Notes under the pieces: model-generated
Database searches by the model: none
Seen by the model: only the letters and a program-made list of their open reading frames with translations
Told to the model about the DNA's origin: nothing
Position numbers and translations under genes: made by a program
NCBI RefSeq assembly: GCF_023744375.2
Contig: NZ_CP146284.1
Location: forward strand, 2,790,001 to 2,854,000
Reading direction: 5' to 3'
Source of the DNA: Parabacteroides sp. AD58
GTDB lineage: Bacteria; Bacteroidota; Bacteroidia; Bacteroidales; Tannerellaceae
DNA: 64,000 nt
Part shown: piece by piece, positions 26,558 to 36,919 of the stretch
Position numbering within the stretch: position 1 is the first letter of the stretch
Layout: each line of letters opens with the position of its first letter

Positions 26558-27169
26558 TTATTCAAAAACGCGGAATTCGTATCCTTCCTGCAACAACCAT
26601 TCGATGGCCTTGGGCATGGCATAACGCATGTTTTTCTCGGCTTTGAGTGAGTCGTGGAACACGATGATTGATCCGTTACGGACGTATCGCTTCACGTTGT
26701 CGAGTACTTGTGGGGGCGTAAGCCGCGGACTGTAATCGCGGGTCACGACATCCCACATGATGATGCGGTATTTTTTCCGCAGCTTGAAGACCTGCGGGAT
26801 ACGCATGTGCCCATGGGGCGGACGGAACAGATTACTCGGGATCCACTCGGCAGCCTTGTCAGTATTTGCCAGATAATTACGGGTCAGGAAGCGGATTCCT
26901 TGGATGTGATTGAAGGTATGGTTGCCGATACGGTGTCCCCGCTCGACCACCATCCGGTAGATATCCGGATGCTTACGCACATTATCTCCCACCATGAAGA
27001 AGGTCGCCTTCACGCCGTACTGGTCCAATATATCTATAACCCAAGGGGTAACCTCGGGAATTGGGCCGTCGTCAAAGGTGAGATACACACACTTCGGCTG
27101 TGCCGGAATTCTCCAGGTTACCCCCGGGAACAAAGCCCTGTAAAACCAGGGCGGTTGTTCGATAAACAT
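26558..27169 (-). CDS. Polysaccharide deacetylase (NodB homology)
   Basis: 203-residue metal-dependent carbohydrate esterase of family 4 that removes N- or O-acetyl groups from a glycan. Motif 1 TFDDGP is at residues 31-36, motif 2 is GNHTFNH (the two metal-binding His), motif 3 is RPPHGH, and motif 4 is WDVVTRDYSPR. It has no clear signal peptide, so either it is cytosolic or the N-terminus acts as an anchor. Its start lies 7 bp after the GT117 stop on the same strand, so the two are probably co-transcribed and may act on the same glycan. Confidence 0.9.
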   Translation of the reverse strand: MFIEQPPWFYRALFPGVTWRIPAQPKCVYLTFDDGPIPEVTPWVIDILDQYGVKATFFMVGDNVRKHPDIYRMVVERGHRIGNHTFNHIQGIRFLTRNYLANTDKAAEWIPSNLFRPPHGHMRIPQVFKLRKKYRIIMWDVVTRDYSPRLTPPQVLDNVKRYVRNGSIIVFHDSLKAEKNMRYAMPKAIEWLLQEGYEFRVFE

Positions 27170-27176
27170 CTTGTCT

Positions 27177-30100
27177 TTATTCTTTAGGTTGTAAAGAAGA
27201 GAGGGCCATACGGAAGTTGTCGAACTCTTCTTTATATTGATTCATCAGCTCCGGATCCTTATCCTTTGTAATGTTGATAATCTCCTGCAGAACATAAAGG
27301 TTGGTATTCAAATCATCTGCAACGGAAGCAAACTGTTTCGGGTTCAGACGGAAATACCAATTCAGGTTACGCATAGAGTCATCTCCGATCGCTTTCAGAA
27401 TATTATGTCCTTTTTCTTTTTGTCCGAGTGTATAATAATATTCACCAATTGAAAGTGCGCTATAATCCAGCGGAACATTTTCAGGTGGCAATACTTCCAT
27501 ACACTTATCAAGAACCTGCAGAGCCTTGTCGTTTTTGCCTTCATGAATCAGTGTAGCTGCAAGTTTTCCGAATAATACCATACGGTAACTCTTGCACATC
27601 CGCATGACATTTTCATCCAGATAAATACCTGGCTTGTCTACACCGCCCCACTTGAACTTGTTCATTACATTGTCGAACATCTTGTCTGCATTGACAGCCT
27701 TCACCGTGTTCTTGGTCTGCATCGGGACAATCTGGTAAGCCATACCTGTCTGTTGGAAATACGGATCCAGTTTTACGAACTGATCCGGACTAACCGTGAT
27801 CGCATAATACATCGGGCGCTTCCAGTCGTTGGTTTGCAGCATGTTCAGTACTAACAGTTCCTGCTTGCCCAGTGCATCCTTGCCTTTCAGGTTGATAGTC
27901 ATTTCCTTGGCCGGTACCGGCACATCCATATTTTTCAACAGACCGCCTTGTGCCAGAGCTACCGAATCAATCGGATAAATCAGGGTTTCAGACGGGATAT
28001 AATCCAGCGGCTGACTGAATCCTGGGATTTTCTTGTATTTCGGATCGTCACTGCGTACAAATTCCAAGGCTGTGTTCAGATCGATCGGTTTGTCTGTCAT
28101 CGGGAAGATATAAGCGAAGTCGCGTGTACCCTGCACATACTCATCATGTGTCCATGAGATAGGCAGCGGTTCTGATTCATACGCCTGTTTCTTCATCTGA
28201 TCAGCATACCAGTCGGTCTGCAGATAGCTGGTGTTGCAGACGCGCACATCAGTACGGATGCCTTCTACTTCCTGTGCATACCACAATGGGAAGGTATCGT
28301 TATCACCGTTGGTGAACAAGATCGCATTCGGTTCACAAGATTCCAGGTAATTGGCTCCGAAATCACGGCAGACATAACGTCCGGAACGGTCGTGATCGTC
28401 CCAGTTCTGTCCGGCCATCTGGATAGGTACCAATAAAGCCGCGATAGAAGCAATACCGGCTGCCGCAACAGACGGTAGCTTGACATATTTCTCCAGTAAT
28501 TTTACCAAAGCAATTACACCAAAACCGATCCAGATACAGAAGGCATAGAAGGAACCCGCATAAGCATAGTCTCGTTCACGGGGCTGGTAAGGAGTCTGGT
28601 TCAGGTAAAGCACAATGGCAATACCGGTCATGAAGAAGAGCATGAAGGTGATCCAGAATCCCTGTATGCCTTTCTTTCCAGCATATACCTGGTAGAAAAG
28701 ACCTAGCAGACCTAGCAGTAAAGGCAACATATAATAGACATTATGGCCTTTGTTGTTGATAATATCGCTTGGCATATCGTCTTGCGGACCCACCAGCATG
28801 GTATCGATGGGCTTGATACCGGTGATCCAGTTACCATTCTGTACCTCTCCATGTCCTTGAATATCATTCTGCCGGCCGGAGAAGTTCCACAGGAAGTAAC
28901 GCCAGTACATGAAGTTCAGCTGATAGGAGAAGAAGAAACGCAGGTTCTCGGCAAACGTCGGCTTCATTACCGATTTGGTTTCTCCACATTGGTTGTACTT
29001 CACAGGCTGCCCTTTAATTTGAGCCCATTCCTTATAGGCCTGCACATGTCGCCCATCCGAACTGTACATACGTGGGAACAACATATTCAGCTCATCTACA
29101 TACTGATATTCGGTGTTATGACGTGATACATAGTACCGGTCTTTTTCTTTCGGATCTTTTTTAGAAATACGTGTCCATACCGGATCGCCTTCTTTTGTAT
29201 CCGCAACACAGGCACCTCCTTCGTTCTTTCGTTTGATTTCTGAAACATAGGTCTGTCCATACAATAATGGAGTCTGTCCATACTGCTCACGGGCCAGATA
29301 GGTTCGTAATGTAAAGATATCCTTCGGCGCGTTCTGGTTCATCGGTGTATCTGCCGTAGCGCGGATCAATGTCAGGGCATAAGAAGAATATCCTACAACA
29401 ATGACCATCAGGCTGATCAGAATTGTATTCAGTAATTTCAGATTTAATTTTTTGTTCATGAACAAGTAGGCTGCCAGTGCAATACTCAATATGGCTGCAA
29501 TGACATAGCCGCTGCCAATGAACGGTATACCAATCAGAATGACGGATAATAAGAATGAGATCCGAAGGCGAAGCGGATGAATTTCATCCCGCATAGTTTC
29601 CCAGATCGCCCAGATCAATACGCCGGCTAATGCCAATACGTATACATAAACACCCGTATTGTATGGCATGCCTAATACGTTCACGAAGAACAGTTCGAAG
29701 TATCCGCAGATCTCAACCAGTCCCTGTACCACACCGTACATCATCAAAGCGATGATAACGAATGACACCAGCAAGGCAATCAGCGTACCCTTCATGGTCG
29801 GGTTCGGGAATTTCTTATAGTAGTAGACCAACACAATGGCCGGAATACACAGCAAGTTCAGCAGGTGGACACCGATGCTCAATCCCATCAGATAGGCAAT
29901 CAGCACAATCCAACGGTCGGCATGCGGAGCATCAGCTACGGCTTCCCATTTTAAGATCAGCCAGAATACCAGGGCTGTAAATAAAGAGGAATAAGCATAT
30001 ACTTCACCTTCTACGGCTGAGAACCAGAATGTATCACTGAATGTATACGCAAGAGCTCCCACCAGACCGGCACCCATAATGGTGATAATCTGGCTCATGG

Positions 30101-30437
30101 TTATTTCTTTTGTATCATCTACTACAATTTTCTTTGCCAGATGCGTGATACTCCAGAAGAGGAACAGAATGGTCAGACCACTGAACAGTGCCGACATGGT
30201 ATTCACCATTTTGGCTACGGTAGAAGGATCTGAAGCAAACTGGGTAAACAGATTGGCCGTCAGCATGAAGAACGGTGCTCCGGGCGGGTGCCCTACTTCC
30301 AGTTTATACGCTGAAGAAATGAACTCACCGCAATCCCAAAAGCTGGCGGTGGGCTCCATCGTCATCAAATAAACACACGAAGCGATAATACAGACAATCC
30401 ACCCCAATGTGTTGTTGATCAGTTTATACTTTTCCAT
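27177..30437 (-). CDS. GT117 (DUF2723) membrane glycosyltransferase-like protein
   Basis: 1086-residue inner-membrane protein. Residues 1-450 and about 560-690 hold roughly a dozen or more membrane segments. The N-terminal DUF2723 domain has FWDCGEFISSAYKLEVGHPPGAP, with the Asp/Glu motif typical of lipid-phosphosugar-dependent GT-C enzymes such as O-mannosyltransferases. A large soluble periplasmic region follows, and the C-terminal 250 residues contain TPR-like helices (ALQVLDKCMEVLPPENVPLD). It is common in Bacteroidetes and probably takes part in protein O-glycosylation, but that is inferred. Operon with the deacetylase. Confidence 0.88.
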   Translation of the reverse strand: MEKYKLINNTLGWIVCIIASCVYLMTMEPTASFWDCGEFISSAYKLEVGHPPGAPFFMLTANLFTQFASDPSTVAKMVNTMSALFSGLTILFLFWSITHLAKKIVVDDTKEITMSQIITIMGAGLVGALAYTFSDTFWFSAVEGEVYAYSSLFTALVFWLILKWEAVADAPHADRWIVLIAYLMGLSIGVHLLNLLCIPAIVLVYYYKKFPNPTMKGTLIALLVSFVIIALMMYGVVQGLVEICGYFELFFVNVLGMPYNTGVYVYVLALAGVLIWAIWETMRDEIHPLRLRISFLLSVILIGIPFIGSGYVIAAILSIALAAYLFMNKKLNLKLLNTILISLMVIVVGYSSYALTLIRATADTPMNQNAPKDIFTLRTYLAREQYGQTPLLYGQTYVSEIKRKNEGGACVADTKEGDPVWTRISKKDPKEKDRYYVSRHNTEYQYVDELNMLFPRMYSSDGRHVQAYKEWAQIKGQPVKYNQCGETKSVMKPTFAENLRFFFSYQLNFMYWRYFLWNFSGRQNDIQGHGEVQNGNWITGIKPIDTMLVGPQDDMPSDIINNKGHNVYYMLPLLLGLLGLFYQVYAGKKGIQGFWITFMLFFMTGIAIVLYLNQTPYQPRERDYAYAGSFYAFCIWIGFGVIALVKLLEKYVKLPSVAAAGIASIAALLVPIQMAGQNWDDHDRSGRYVCRDFGANYLESCEPNAILFTNGDNDTFPLWYAQEVEGIRTDVRVCNTSYLQTDWYADQMKKQAYESEPLPISWTHDEYVQGTRDFAYIFPMTDKPIDLNTALEFVRSDDPKYKKIPGFSQPLDYIPSETLIYPIDSVALAQGGLLKNMDVPVPAKEMTINLKGKDALGKQELLVLNMLQTNDWKRPMYYAITVSPDQFVKLDPYFQQTGMAYQIVPMQTKNTVKAVNADKMFDNVMNKFKWGGVDKPGIYLDENVMRMCKSYRMVLFGKLAATLIHEGKNDKALQVLDKCMEVLPPENVPLDYSALSIGEYYYTLGQKEKGHNILKAIGDDSMRNLNWYFRLNPKQFASVADDLNTNLYVLQEIINITKDKDPELMNQYKEEFDNFRMALSSLQPKE

Positions 30438-30700
30438 ACGTTGTATAAAGTAATTATTAATTATTTTTGCCTTAGTCTACAAGCTTTTATGCAAAGCAAA
30501 TGCAAATGTACATATTTGCATTTACAAATTAACGATGGATTGGCCTATAAATTGTGTAAGAGTACTAAAAAACAATATCCGGATAGACCTGAATAAGATC
30601 CTGACAAATATCATTATATTTCCATTCTTTCTGAAATTCGATATTAGCTGAAAAATTTATAACTTGCGATGCTATTACAGATCTTAAAAATAATTCTTTT

Positions 30701-32140
30701 ATGAACAGACATTTTTTCAAGAGGCAGGTTAGAACTTGCCTGCAGCGGATGGGAATCGTGATGGCTGTCTGTGCCGGATTCTTAACCGCTTGTACGCAGT
30801 CGCGTACGACTCAGACTTTAGACCGGTTTACGAATGCTCAGCAAGAAACGCTGGAAGGTAACGAACTGAAGGTGACGGCCGGATCGTCATGGTTGGCAGA
30901 GGGTACCTATAAGAACTTTATCTTGAAAGGGGAAGCCTTAACCCAGTCGGAGGCTGAGGCCCGGTTAGGTTTTCATACGGATGGAAAAAGCGGATACGAG
31001 GTGATCTTCCACAACGGTCCGATAGATGGGTCTTGTAAAACGGGTAGTTTGGCTTCGGTGCGCAACTTGTACCGCTCCTTGGCAAAAGACGGAGATTGGT
31101 TCCCGTTCGAGATCGCTGTCCGTGGAAAGAACATTTCCATTTCTGTGCAGGATACGACGGTGGTCTGTTATACCGAACCTTCCCAGCCTTATCGTACGGA
31201 AGCTCATGCCAAGCAGTTGCTGGGAAGCGGTCATATCGCTCTCTGTGGAGTTCAGGGAGAGGTGTCTTTCCGGAATCTGCAGATCACGGCATTGCCGGAT
31301 GATGCGATCAATGAATGTGATACCATGCCGGCTGTCGATGAACAAAAGGATCTGGTTATCCGTTTTCAGCAGGAAGACTTTCCGGTAATTGATTACCATG
31401 TGCATCTGAAAGGAGGACTGACGAAAGAAATGGCGCAGGCCATGTCGATGAATTACGGTATCAATTATGGCGTGGCTCCTAATGCGGGAGAAGGCGGAGT
31501 GGGCCGTATGCTGGCAAATGATGATGAAGTTTATGCTTATTATGATGAAGTAAAGAATATGCCTTTCCTTTGTGGCGTACAGGGTGAAGGCCGGAAGTGG
31601 ACGGCCACTTTCTCACAGGAAGCATTGGGAATTTTTGACTATCTGTTTACGGATGCTATGACGATTGTCGATCATAAAGGCCGTCTTTCTCGTATCTATC
31701 GTCCGGAAGAAGTGCATTATGACGGTATCACAAAAGAACAGTACATGGATCATCTGGTGGACCAGACGGTAAAGATTCTGACAAACGAGCCGGCTGATAT
31801 CTTTGCCAATCCGACTTATCTGCCTGAAGATATGCAGGCTGATTATGATACATACTGGACTGATGACCGGATTAACCGGGTATTGGATGTGCTGCAAAAG
31901 TATCAGATTGCCCTCGAAATCAATGCCCGTTACCGGATCCCAAGTCTGAAGATTATCCGTATGGCGAAGGAGCGGGGTATTAAGTTTACTTTTGGTACAA
32001 ATAACGTAGATGCCAACTTTGGAAAACTGGAATACAGTCTGGAAGCTGTTAAGGCTTGTGGTCTGACTCCGGATGATCTCTGGTTCCCGACGATGAGTAT
32101 TCGCCGGACCCGTCCCGTGGTCATTTATAATAAGTTCTAA
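30701..32140 (+). CDS. Lipoprotein with DUF1080-like and PHP-like domains
   Basis: 479-residue lipoprotein with lipobox FLTAC (Cys31). Residues 40-205 look like a 3-keto-disaccharide hydrolase/DUF1080 jelly-roll (GTYKNFILKGEAL, GHIALCGVQGEVSFRNLQI). Residues 225-470 look like a PHP/amidohydrolase-type metal domain, with PVIDYHVHLKGG, an IVDHKGR histidine, EINARYRIP and FTFGTNNVDA supplying likely metal ligands. A sugar- or phosphate-ester hydrolase in the periplasm or at the surface is inferred. Neighbours are GT117 (divergent) and a phosphodiesterase (convergent). Confidence 0.78.
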   Translation: MNRHFFKRQVRTCLQRMGIVMAVCAGFLTACTQSRTTQTLDRFTNAQQETLEGNELKVTAGSSWLAEGTYKNFILKGEALTQSEAEARLGFHTDGKSGYEVIFHNGPIDGSCKTGSLASVRNLYRSLAKDGDWFPFEIAVRGKNISISVQDTTVVCYTEPSQPYRTEAHAKQLLGSGHIALCGVQGEVSFRNLQITALPDDAINECDTMPAVDEQKDLVIRFQQEDFPVIDYHVHLKGGLTKEMAQAMSMNYGINYGVAPNAGEGGVGRMLANDDEVYAYYDEVKNMPFLCGVQGEGRKWTATFSQEALGIFDYLFTDAMTIVDHKGRLSRIYRPEEVHYDGITKEQYMDHLVDQTVKILTNEPADIFANPTYLPEDMQADYDTYWTDDRINRVLDVLQKYQIALEINARYRIPSLKIIRMAKERGIKFTFGTNNVDANFGKLEYSLEAVKACGLTPDDLWFPTMSIRRTRPVVIYNKF

Positions 32141-32141
32141 A

Positions 32142-32178
32142 AGAAGAAGGGACGTCAGATGGCGCCCCTTCTCTTTTC
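32142..32178. terminator. Bidirectional terminator between convergent genes
   Basis: Stem AGAAGGG-n-CCCTTCT with flanking A-rich and T-rich runs (AAAAGAAG on the left, CTCTTTTCT on the right), located between the PHP lipoprotein and phosphodiesterase stops. Suits both strands. Confidence 0.6.
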
Positions 32179-32188
32179 TAAACGGATT

Positions 32189-33433
32189 TTATTTCTGTTC
32201 GTTTGATTCACGTAATAATGGGAGGACGACAGACAGATCTCCGTCATTGGGCGCCGGTTCAATCTGTAGCAAATGCGCTATGAGACCATATAAGTTGACA
32301 TTCGCCATGGCCGGTGCTTCTATCCCCTGTTTAAATGACGGGCCGGCCGCATAGAAGATGGCTTCCATTTCCGGCTGGAAGTTGTCATATCCGTGCGCTC
32401 CTCCTAAAGCCGGACTGGCTTCTTCCTTAGAGCGGAAATGAACCATGGTGCCGATGTTGGGGGCAACAATCAGGTCGCCGATACGCGGATTTGTGCCGTA
32501 TACGAATTGATCCGGTACCTCTCCTTTTTTCCATACGGTTACGTTGGGTACCGTTTTAAGGATTTCATAGGCTTTTTCTGTATATGAGGCTCGTGGATAC
32601 AGCAAAGTGGGAACTCCTTCTACCACCATTTCGAAACTGTCACGCGGAAGATAATCTCCTAAGTTTACGTAATTCTCCGGCTTGTAAGTAGCCATGCCGT
32701 GATCTGAAACAATGATGAAGTCAATCTGTTTGAAAATATCCAGCTGGCGTGCCTGGTTAAAGAAATGTGCCAGAACACGGTCCAAGTCTTCTATGACCGG
32801 TACTACAGCCGATGAATCCGGACTATAGACGTGTCCGCTGTGATCCGGTTCTTCCATATACCACATGATAAGGTGCGGACGTTCCTTTTCGGGTTTCTTC
32901 AGCCAGGCAATAACCGAGTCTGCCCGGTCCATAAACGGAACCTTCGAATCAAATTTCTTCCAGATCGAAGGCTGTTTTCCTCCTACTGCGGTCTCACTGC
33001 CTACCCAGAAATAAGTGGCTGTCCGTACTCCCTGGCGTTCGGCCGTATTCCAGATGGGTTCACCCCCGTAGTAAGCCGGATTTTCCACGGCTTTCCGGTC
33101 GCTGATCTTATACACGCTACTGTCTAAATCTGTTGCCCAAAAGGTGTTGTGTACCAGCCCATGATGATCCGGATGCAGACCCGTAGCCATGCTGTAGTGG
33201 TTAGGGAAGGTAACACTCGGATAGCAGGGGCGGAAAGCGGCTTTTACTCCTACGCGTGCCAGCGAGTCCAATATGGGCGTATGAGCCCGTTGCGGATAAT
33301 CCGAACGGAAGCCGTCCATCGACAGAACTACTACATAATGTTCCTGTTCTTTTTTCTCTGAACAAGATGAAAACAGGATCCAGCTCATCAACAACAGGCC
33401 GGATACCTGCACAAATGATTTAAAACGGTTCAT
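32189..33433 (-). CDS. Ectonucleotide pyrophosphatase/phosphodiesterase-type lipoprotein
   Basis: 414-residue lipoprotein (lipobox LFSSC, Cys24) of the alkaline-phosphatase superfamily, NPP branch, cleaving phosphodiester or pyrophosphate bonds in nucleotides or related compounds. The metal-binding LSMDGFRSD (Asp40) and nucleophile Thr75 in PSVTFPNHYSMATG are seen. Later metal ligands are EPDHSGH and IIVSDHGMA, plus GAHGYDN near the end. Normal family length. Single gene after the Na/Pi transporter on the same strand, 41 bp away. Confidence 0.92.
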   Translation of the reverse strand: MNRFKSFVQVSGLLLMSWILFSSCSEKKEQEHYVVVLSMDGFRSDYPQRAHTPILDSLARVGVKAAFRPCYPSVTFPNHYSMATGLHPDHHGLVHNTFWATDLDSSVYKISDRKAVENPAYYGGEPIWNTAERQGVRTATYFWVGSETAVGGKQPSIWKKFDSKVPFMDRADSVIAWLKKPEKERPHLIMWYMEEPDHSGHVYSPDSSAVVPVIEDLDRVLAHFFNQARQLDIFKQIDFIIVSDHGMATYKPENYVNLGDYLPRDSFEMVVEGVPTLLYPRASYTEKAYEILKTVPNVTVWKKGEVPDQFVYGTNPRIGDLIVAPNIGTMVHFRSKEEASPALGGAHGYDNFQPEMEAIFYAAGPSFKQGIEAPAMANVNLYGLIAHLLQIEPAPNDGDLSVVLPLLRESNEQK

Positions 33434-33474
33434 ATAAATAAATTTTAGTTCGTAAGCCTGACAAGATTTATCCT

Positions 33475-35160
33475 TTAAATTTTCTTTTCTATCAAAGCCT
33501 GAACTACATTGATAACATAATCGCCCAGCTTTTCGCTTTCACTGACCATATCCATATAGTAAACACCGTCCTGATATTGGTACAGCTTGTTGTTGATATC
33601 TTCAATGTTACGTGCTTTCAGCTGATTGCGGTAGTTGTTGATTTCATTTTCTATATTGTATGATTCATTAATGTCGTTCGGATTTAGATCCGATTTGTGC
33701 ATGATTGCGTTCATGCGGTCTAAGGCGCTGCTTACCAGCTTGAACATCTGATCAATGTGGTTGTTCTGCTCCTCTGTAAATACGGATTTGAATTCATTCC
33801 GGCGTTTGATGGAGCGTGCCAGATTATTGCAGGAGTCGGCAATACTTTCAATTTCACTGACAGCGCGTAGCAGAACTCGGATTTCTTCTTTACCTTCCGA
33901 GCTTAACCGGCCTTCGGCTACTTGGGTAAGGTAATTGGCAATCTCAATTTCCATGCGGTCGCTGATATTCTCGTATTTTTCTACGCGGCTGTAAGTCTTG
34001 AGAAAATTGTTTTCATCTTTTTCGTATAGTAATTCTTTTACCATGCCAAACATTTTTGTCGTCCGTTCGGCAAACAGGGTAATTTCTTTCTGAGCTTGAA
34101 GGATAGAGAGTTCTGCTGTTGATAACATACCTCCTGTGATATACGACAAACGATATTCTTCATCTTCCTGTTTAGTCCGGATGATTCCGCAAACGGTTTT
34201 TTCTATCACGTTGACAAACCAGATCATAATGAATGTATTGCTGATGTTGAAGGCTGTGTGGAAAGCAGCCAGCTTAAAGGATACTGCGACTGCCGGATCT
34301 GTAATCTTCATGACATGGGTGACAAACCAGGAAACCGCTCCGGTAAACGGATAGAATACAATCAGCACCCAGGCTACACCGAAGAGGTTAAACATCAGGT
34401 GGGCAAGTGCGGCCCTTCGTGCCTGTGTATTTGCTGTCAATGCTGCCAGATTGGCTGTAATGGTTGTTCCGATATTTTCTCCTAAAACCAAGGCTACACC
34501 TAAATGATAGTCAATCCAGCCGTTGGCACACATAATCAGCGTAATGGCCATCGTTGCGGCCGAAGCCTGTACGATCATGGTCAGTATGGCTCCGATAAAC
34601 AGGAATAACAGGATTGAGAAGAAGCCCATATCTGTATAATTCTGTACGAAGGCCAGCATGTCCGGGTTGGCGCTCAAATCCGGCGCATTGTTTTTTAGGT
34701 TGGCCAGTCCCATGAACAGGAAAGAGAAACCGAAGATAAATTCACCAACCGACTTGCGTGAACTTTTGCCCGAAAAGAAAAGAGGGATGGCAAAAGCCAG
34801 CAGGGGTAAAGCAAAGGCGGATATATCCACTTTAAATCCGAGAGCCGAGATGATCCAGGCAGTTACGGTTGTTCCGATGTTGGCTCCCATAATGACTCCA
34901 ATAGACTGTGTCAGGGTGAGAAGTCCGGCGTTGACGAAACTTACTACCATCACGGTGGTCGCAGATGAAGATTGAATCAAGGCGGTGATCAATACTCCGG
35001 TTAACACTCCTGTGACTCGATTGGTTGTCATCGCCGTCAGGATCTTTCGCAAGCTGTCTCCTGCGAACTTTTGTAAACCTTCACTCATGATTTTCATGCC
35101 GTATAGGAACAAAGCCAATGATCCTATCAGACGGAGAAGGTCAAAAAATGAATAGTCCAT
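33475..35160 (-). CDS. Na/Pi cotransporter family protein with PhoU-like tail
   Basis: 561-residue inner-membrane sodium-phosphate symporter-like protein. Two inverted transporter repeats are seen, each with the substrate motif: QSSSATT at residues 63-69 and VQASAATMA near residue 195. About eight to ten membrane segments fill residues 1-320. The C-terminal 220 residues are helical and PhoU-like (VLLRAVSEIESIADSCNNLARSI), which usually tunes transport. The downstream phosphodiesterase lipoprotein could supply phosphate, giving a plausible scavenging pair. Confidence 0.9.
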   Translation of the reverse strand: MDYSFFDLLRLIGSLALFLYGMKIMSEGLQKFAGDSLRKILTAMTTNRVTGVLTGVLITALIQSSSATTVMVVSFVNAGLLTLTQSIGVIMGANIGTTVTAWIISALGFKVDISAFALPLLAFAIPLFFSGKSSRKSVGEFIFGFSFLFMGLANLKNNAPDLSANPDMLAFVQNYTDMGFFSILLFLFIGAILTMIVQASAATMAITLIMCANGWIDYHLGVALVLGENIGTTITANLAALTANTQARRAALAHLMFNLFGVAWVLIVFYPFTGAVSWFVTHVMKITDPAVAVSFKLAAFHTAFNISNTFIMIWFVNVIEKTVCGIIRTKQEDEEYRLSYITGGMLSTAELSILQAQKEITLFAERTTKMFGMVKELLYEKDENNFLKTYSRVEKYENISDRMEIEIANYLTQVAEGRLSSEGKEEIRVLLRAVSEIESIADSCNNLARSIKRRNEFKSVFTEEQNNHIDQMFKLVSSALDRMNAIMHKSDLNPNDINESYNIENEINNYRNQLKARNIEDINNKLYQYQDGVYYMDMVSESEKLGDYVINVVQALIEKKI

Positions 35161-35243
35161 CTAAAATAAGTTTAAGTGGATTGAATATCCGATTAATATT
35201 TCTACCTTTAGTGATGCAAAAATAATAAAATAGACTGAATTTT

Positions 35244-36911
35244 ATGGCTGAACAGATTACTATTTATTGCAAAAACACCGGTAACTACTATGAGGTGCCG
35301 GTTGGATCTTCGCTTTTGGATATATATATAATTGTAGGAGAGCCCTTACCTTATCGTCCGTTGAATGCCCAGGTGAATAACCGGACACAAGATTTAACTT
35401 ATACCTGCTGGCAACCGAAAGATATTGAGTTTGTAGATTACACAAATCCATCGGGTATGCGTACCTATGTGCGTACGTTGTGTTATGTCCTTTCGAAGGC
35501 TGTACATGATGTCTTTCCGGAAGCTACATTAAATATTGAACACTCCATTTCAAAAGGTTATTTCTGTACGATTCATAACGGGAAGTCTGCCGATATTGAT
35601 ATGCTGGCGCAGATCCGTCAACGGATGCAGGAGATAGTGGATGCGGATATTCCTCTGAAACTGCATACGGTACAGTCGGAAAAGGCTATTCGTATGTTCC
35701 GTGAAGTCGGGATGGAAGATAAAGCGACTCTGATTGAATCGAGCGGAATGCTTTATGCTTCGTATTATGAACTGGACGGATATGTCAATTATTTCTATGG
35801 CGGTCTGGCCCCTTCTACCGGATATGTACCCGTCTTTGACCTGGAGCCTTATCTGGATGGTGCATTGCTGCGTGTGCCGGAGCGGACGAATCCGCAAGTC
35901 TTGGCGCCAAAGGTCCTTCAGAACAAGATGTTTGAAGCTTATAAAGAGCATTTGAACCTGCAGCGGGCTCTCGGCCTGAACAATGTCGGCGATCTGAATA
36001 AGGCGCTGGAGCAAGGCCATGCTTCGGAGGTGATTATGATTTCGGAAGCGATGCAGGAAAAGCAGATTGCCCATATCGCGGATGAGATTGCCGAACGGTA
36101 CAAGAAAGGAGTACGCATTGTGCTGATTGCCGGTCCTTCTTCGTCTGGAAAGACGACGACCTGTAAGCGTCTGGAAATTCAGCTGGCGACGAATTTGCTC
36201 CGTCCTGTAGGCATTTCGCTCGACGATTATTTTGTGAATCGGGAAGATACGCCGAAAGATGAATCGGGCGATTATGATTTTGAGTCGTTGTATGCTTTGG
36301 ATCTGCCCTATTTTAATTCAGATTTGCAGCGGCTGATCAATGGGGAAGAAATAGAAATGCCTTCATTCGACTTCAGTTCTGGTAAAAGGGTTTATAAGGG
36401 AAAGAAAATGAAGCTTTATGATAATTCGGTGATCGTCATTGAAGGAATCCACGGGTTGAATCCGGAGCTGACGGCTCATTTGGACGATTCGCTGAAGTAT
36501 CGGATTTATGTTTCTGCCCTGACTTCTATTTCGCTGGATAACCACAACTGGATTCCTACGACCGACAACCGGTTGCTGCGTCGTATCATCCGGGATTATC
36601 GGTACCGGGGATATTCAGCGGAAGAGACCATCAACCGCTGGCCGAGTGTGCGTCGGGGTGAAGATAAATGGATCTTCCCATATCAGGAATATGCGGATGC
36701 GACCTTCAACAGTGCGATGTTGTATGAGTTGGCTGCTCTTCGGGCGTATGCAGAACCCATTCTGGCAAATGTTCCGGAAAAGTCGCCTGCCAATGCCGAA
36801 GCCTACCGATTGCTGCGATTCATGCGGTATTTCAAATATATCCCACAGGAAGATTTGCCCAAGACTTCACTGCTGAGAGAGTTCTTGGGTGGCGGTAGTT
36901 TTGAATACTGA
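35244..36911 (+). CDS. Nucleoside (uridine) kinase-like protein with TGS-type N-terminus
   Basis: 555-residue cytosolic protein. Residues 1-70 resemble a TGS domain and about 80-230 a threonyl-tRNA-synthetase-like second additional domain (HSISKGYFCTIHNGKS). Residues 285-500 are a phosphoribulokinase/uridine kinase domain with P-loop GPSSSGKTTT at about 296-305 and later VIVIEGIHGLNP. This architecture is the typical Bacteroidetes 'nucleoside kinase'. It probably phosphorylates uridine or cytidine for salvage, though the TGS part hints at RNA or ribosome contact. The next gene follows after 8 bp. Confidence 0.87.
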   Translation: MAEQITIYCKNTGNYYEVPVGSSLLDIYIIVGEPLPYRPLNAQVNNRTQDLTYTCWQPKDIEFVDYTNPSGMRTYVRTLCYVLSKAVHDVFPEATLNIEHSISKGYFCTIHNGKSADIDMLAQIRQRMQEIVDADIPLKLHTVQSEKAIRMFREVGMEDKATLIESSGMLYASYYELDGYVNYFYGGLAPSTGYVPVFDLEPYLDGALLRVPERTNPQVLAPKVLQNKMFEAYKEHLNLQRALGLNNVGDLNKALEQGHASEVIMISEAMQEKQIAHIADEIAERYKKGVRIVLIAGPSSSGKTTTCKRLEIQLATNLLRPVGISLDDYFVNREDTPKDESGDYDFESLYALDLPYFNSDLQRLINGEEIEMPSFDFSSGKRVYKGKKMKLYDNSVIVIEGIHGLNPELTAHLDDSLKYRIYVSALTSISLDNHNWIPTTDNRLLRRIIRDYRYRGYSAEETINRWPSVRRGEDKWIFPYQEYADATFNSAMLYELAALRAYAEPILANVPEKSPANAEAYRLLRFMRYFKYIPQEDLPKTSLLREFLGGGSFEY

Positions 36912-36919
36912 TACGGATT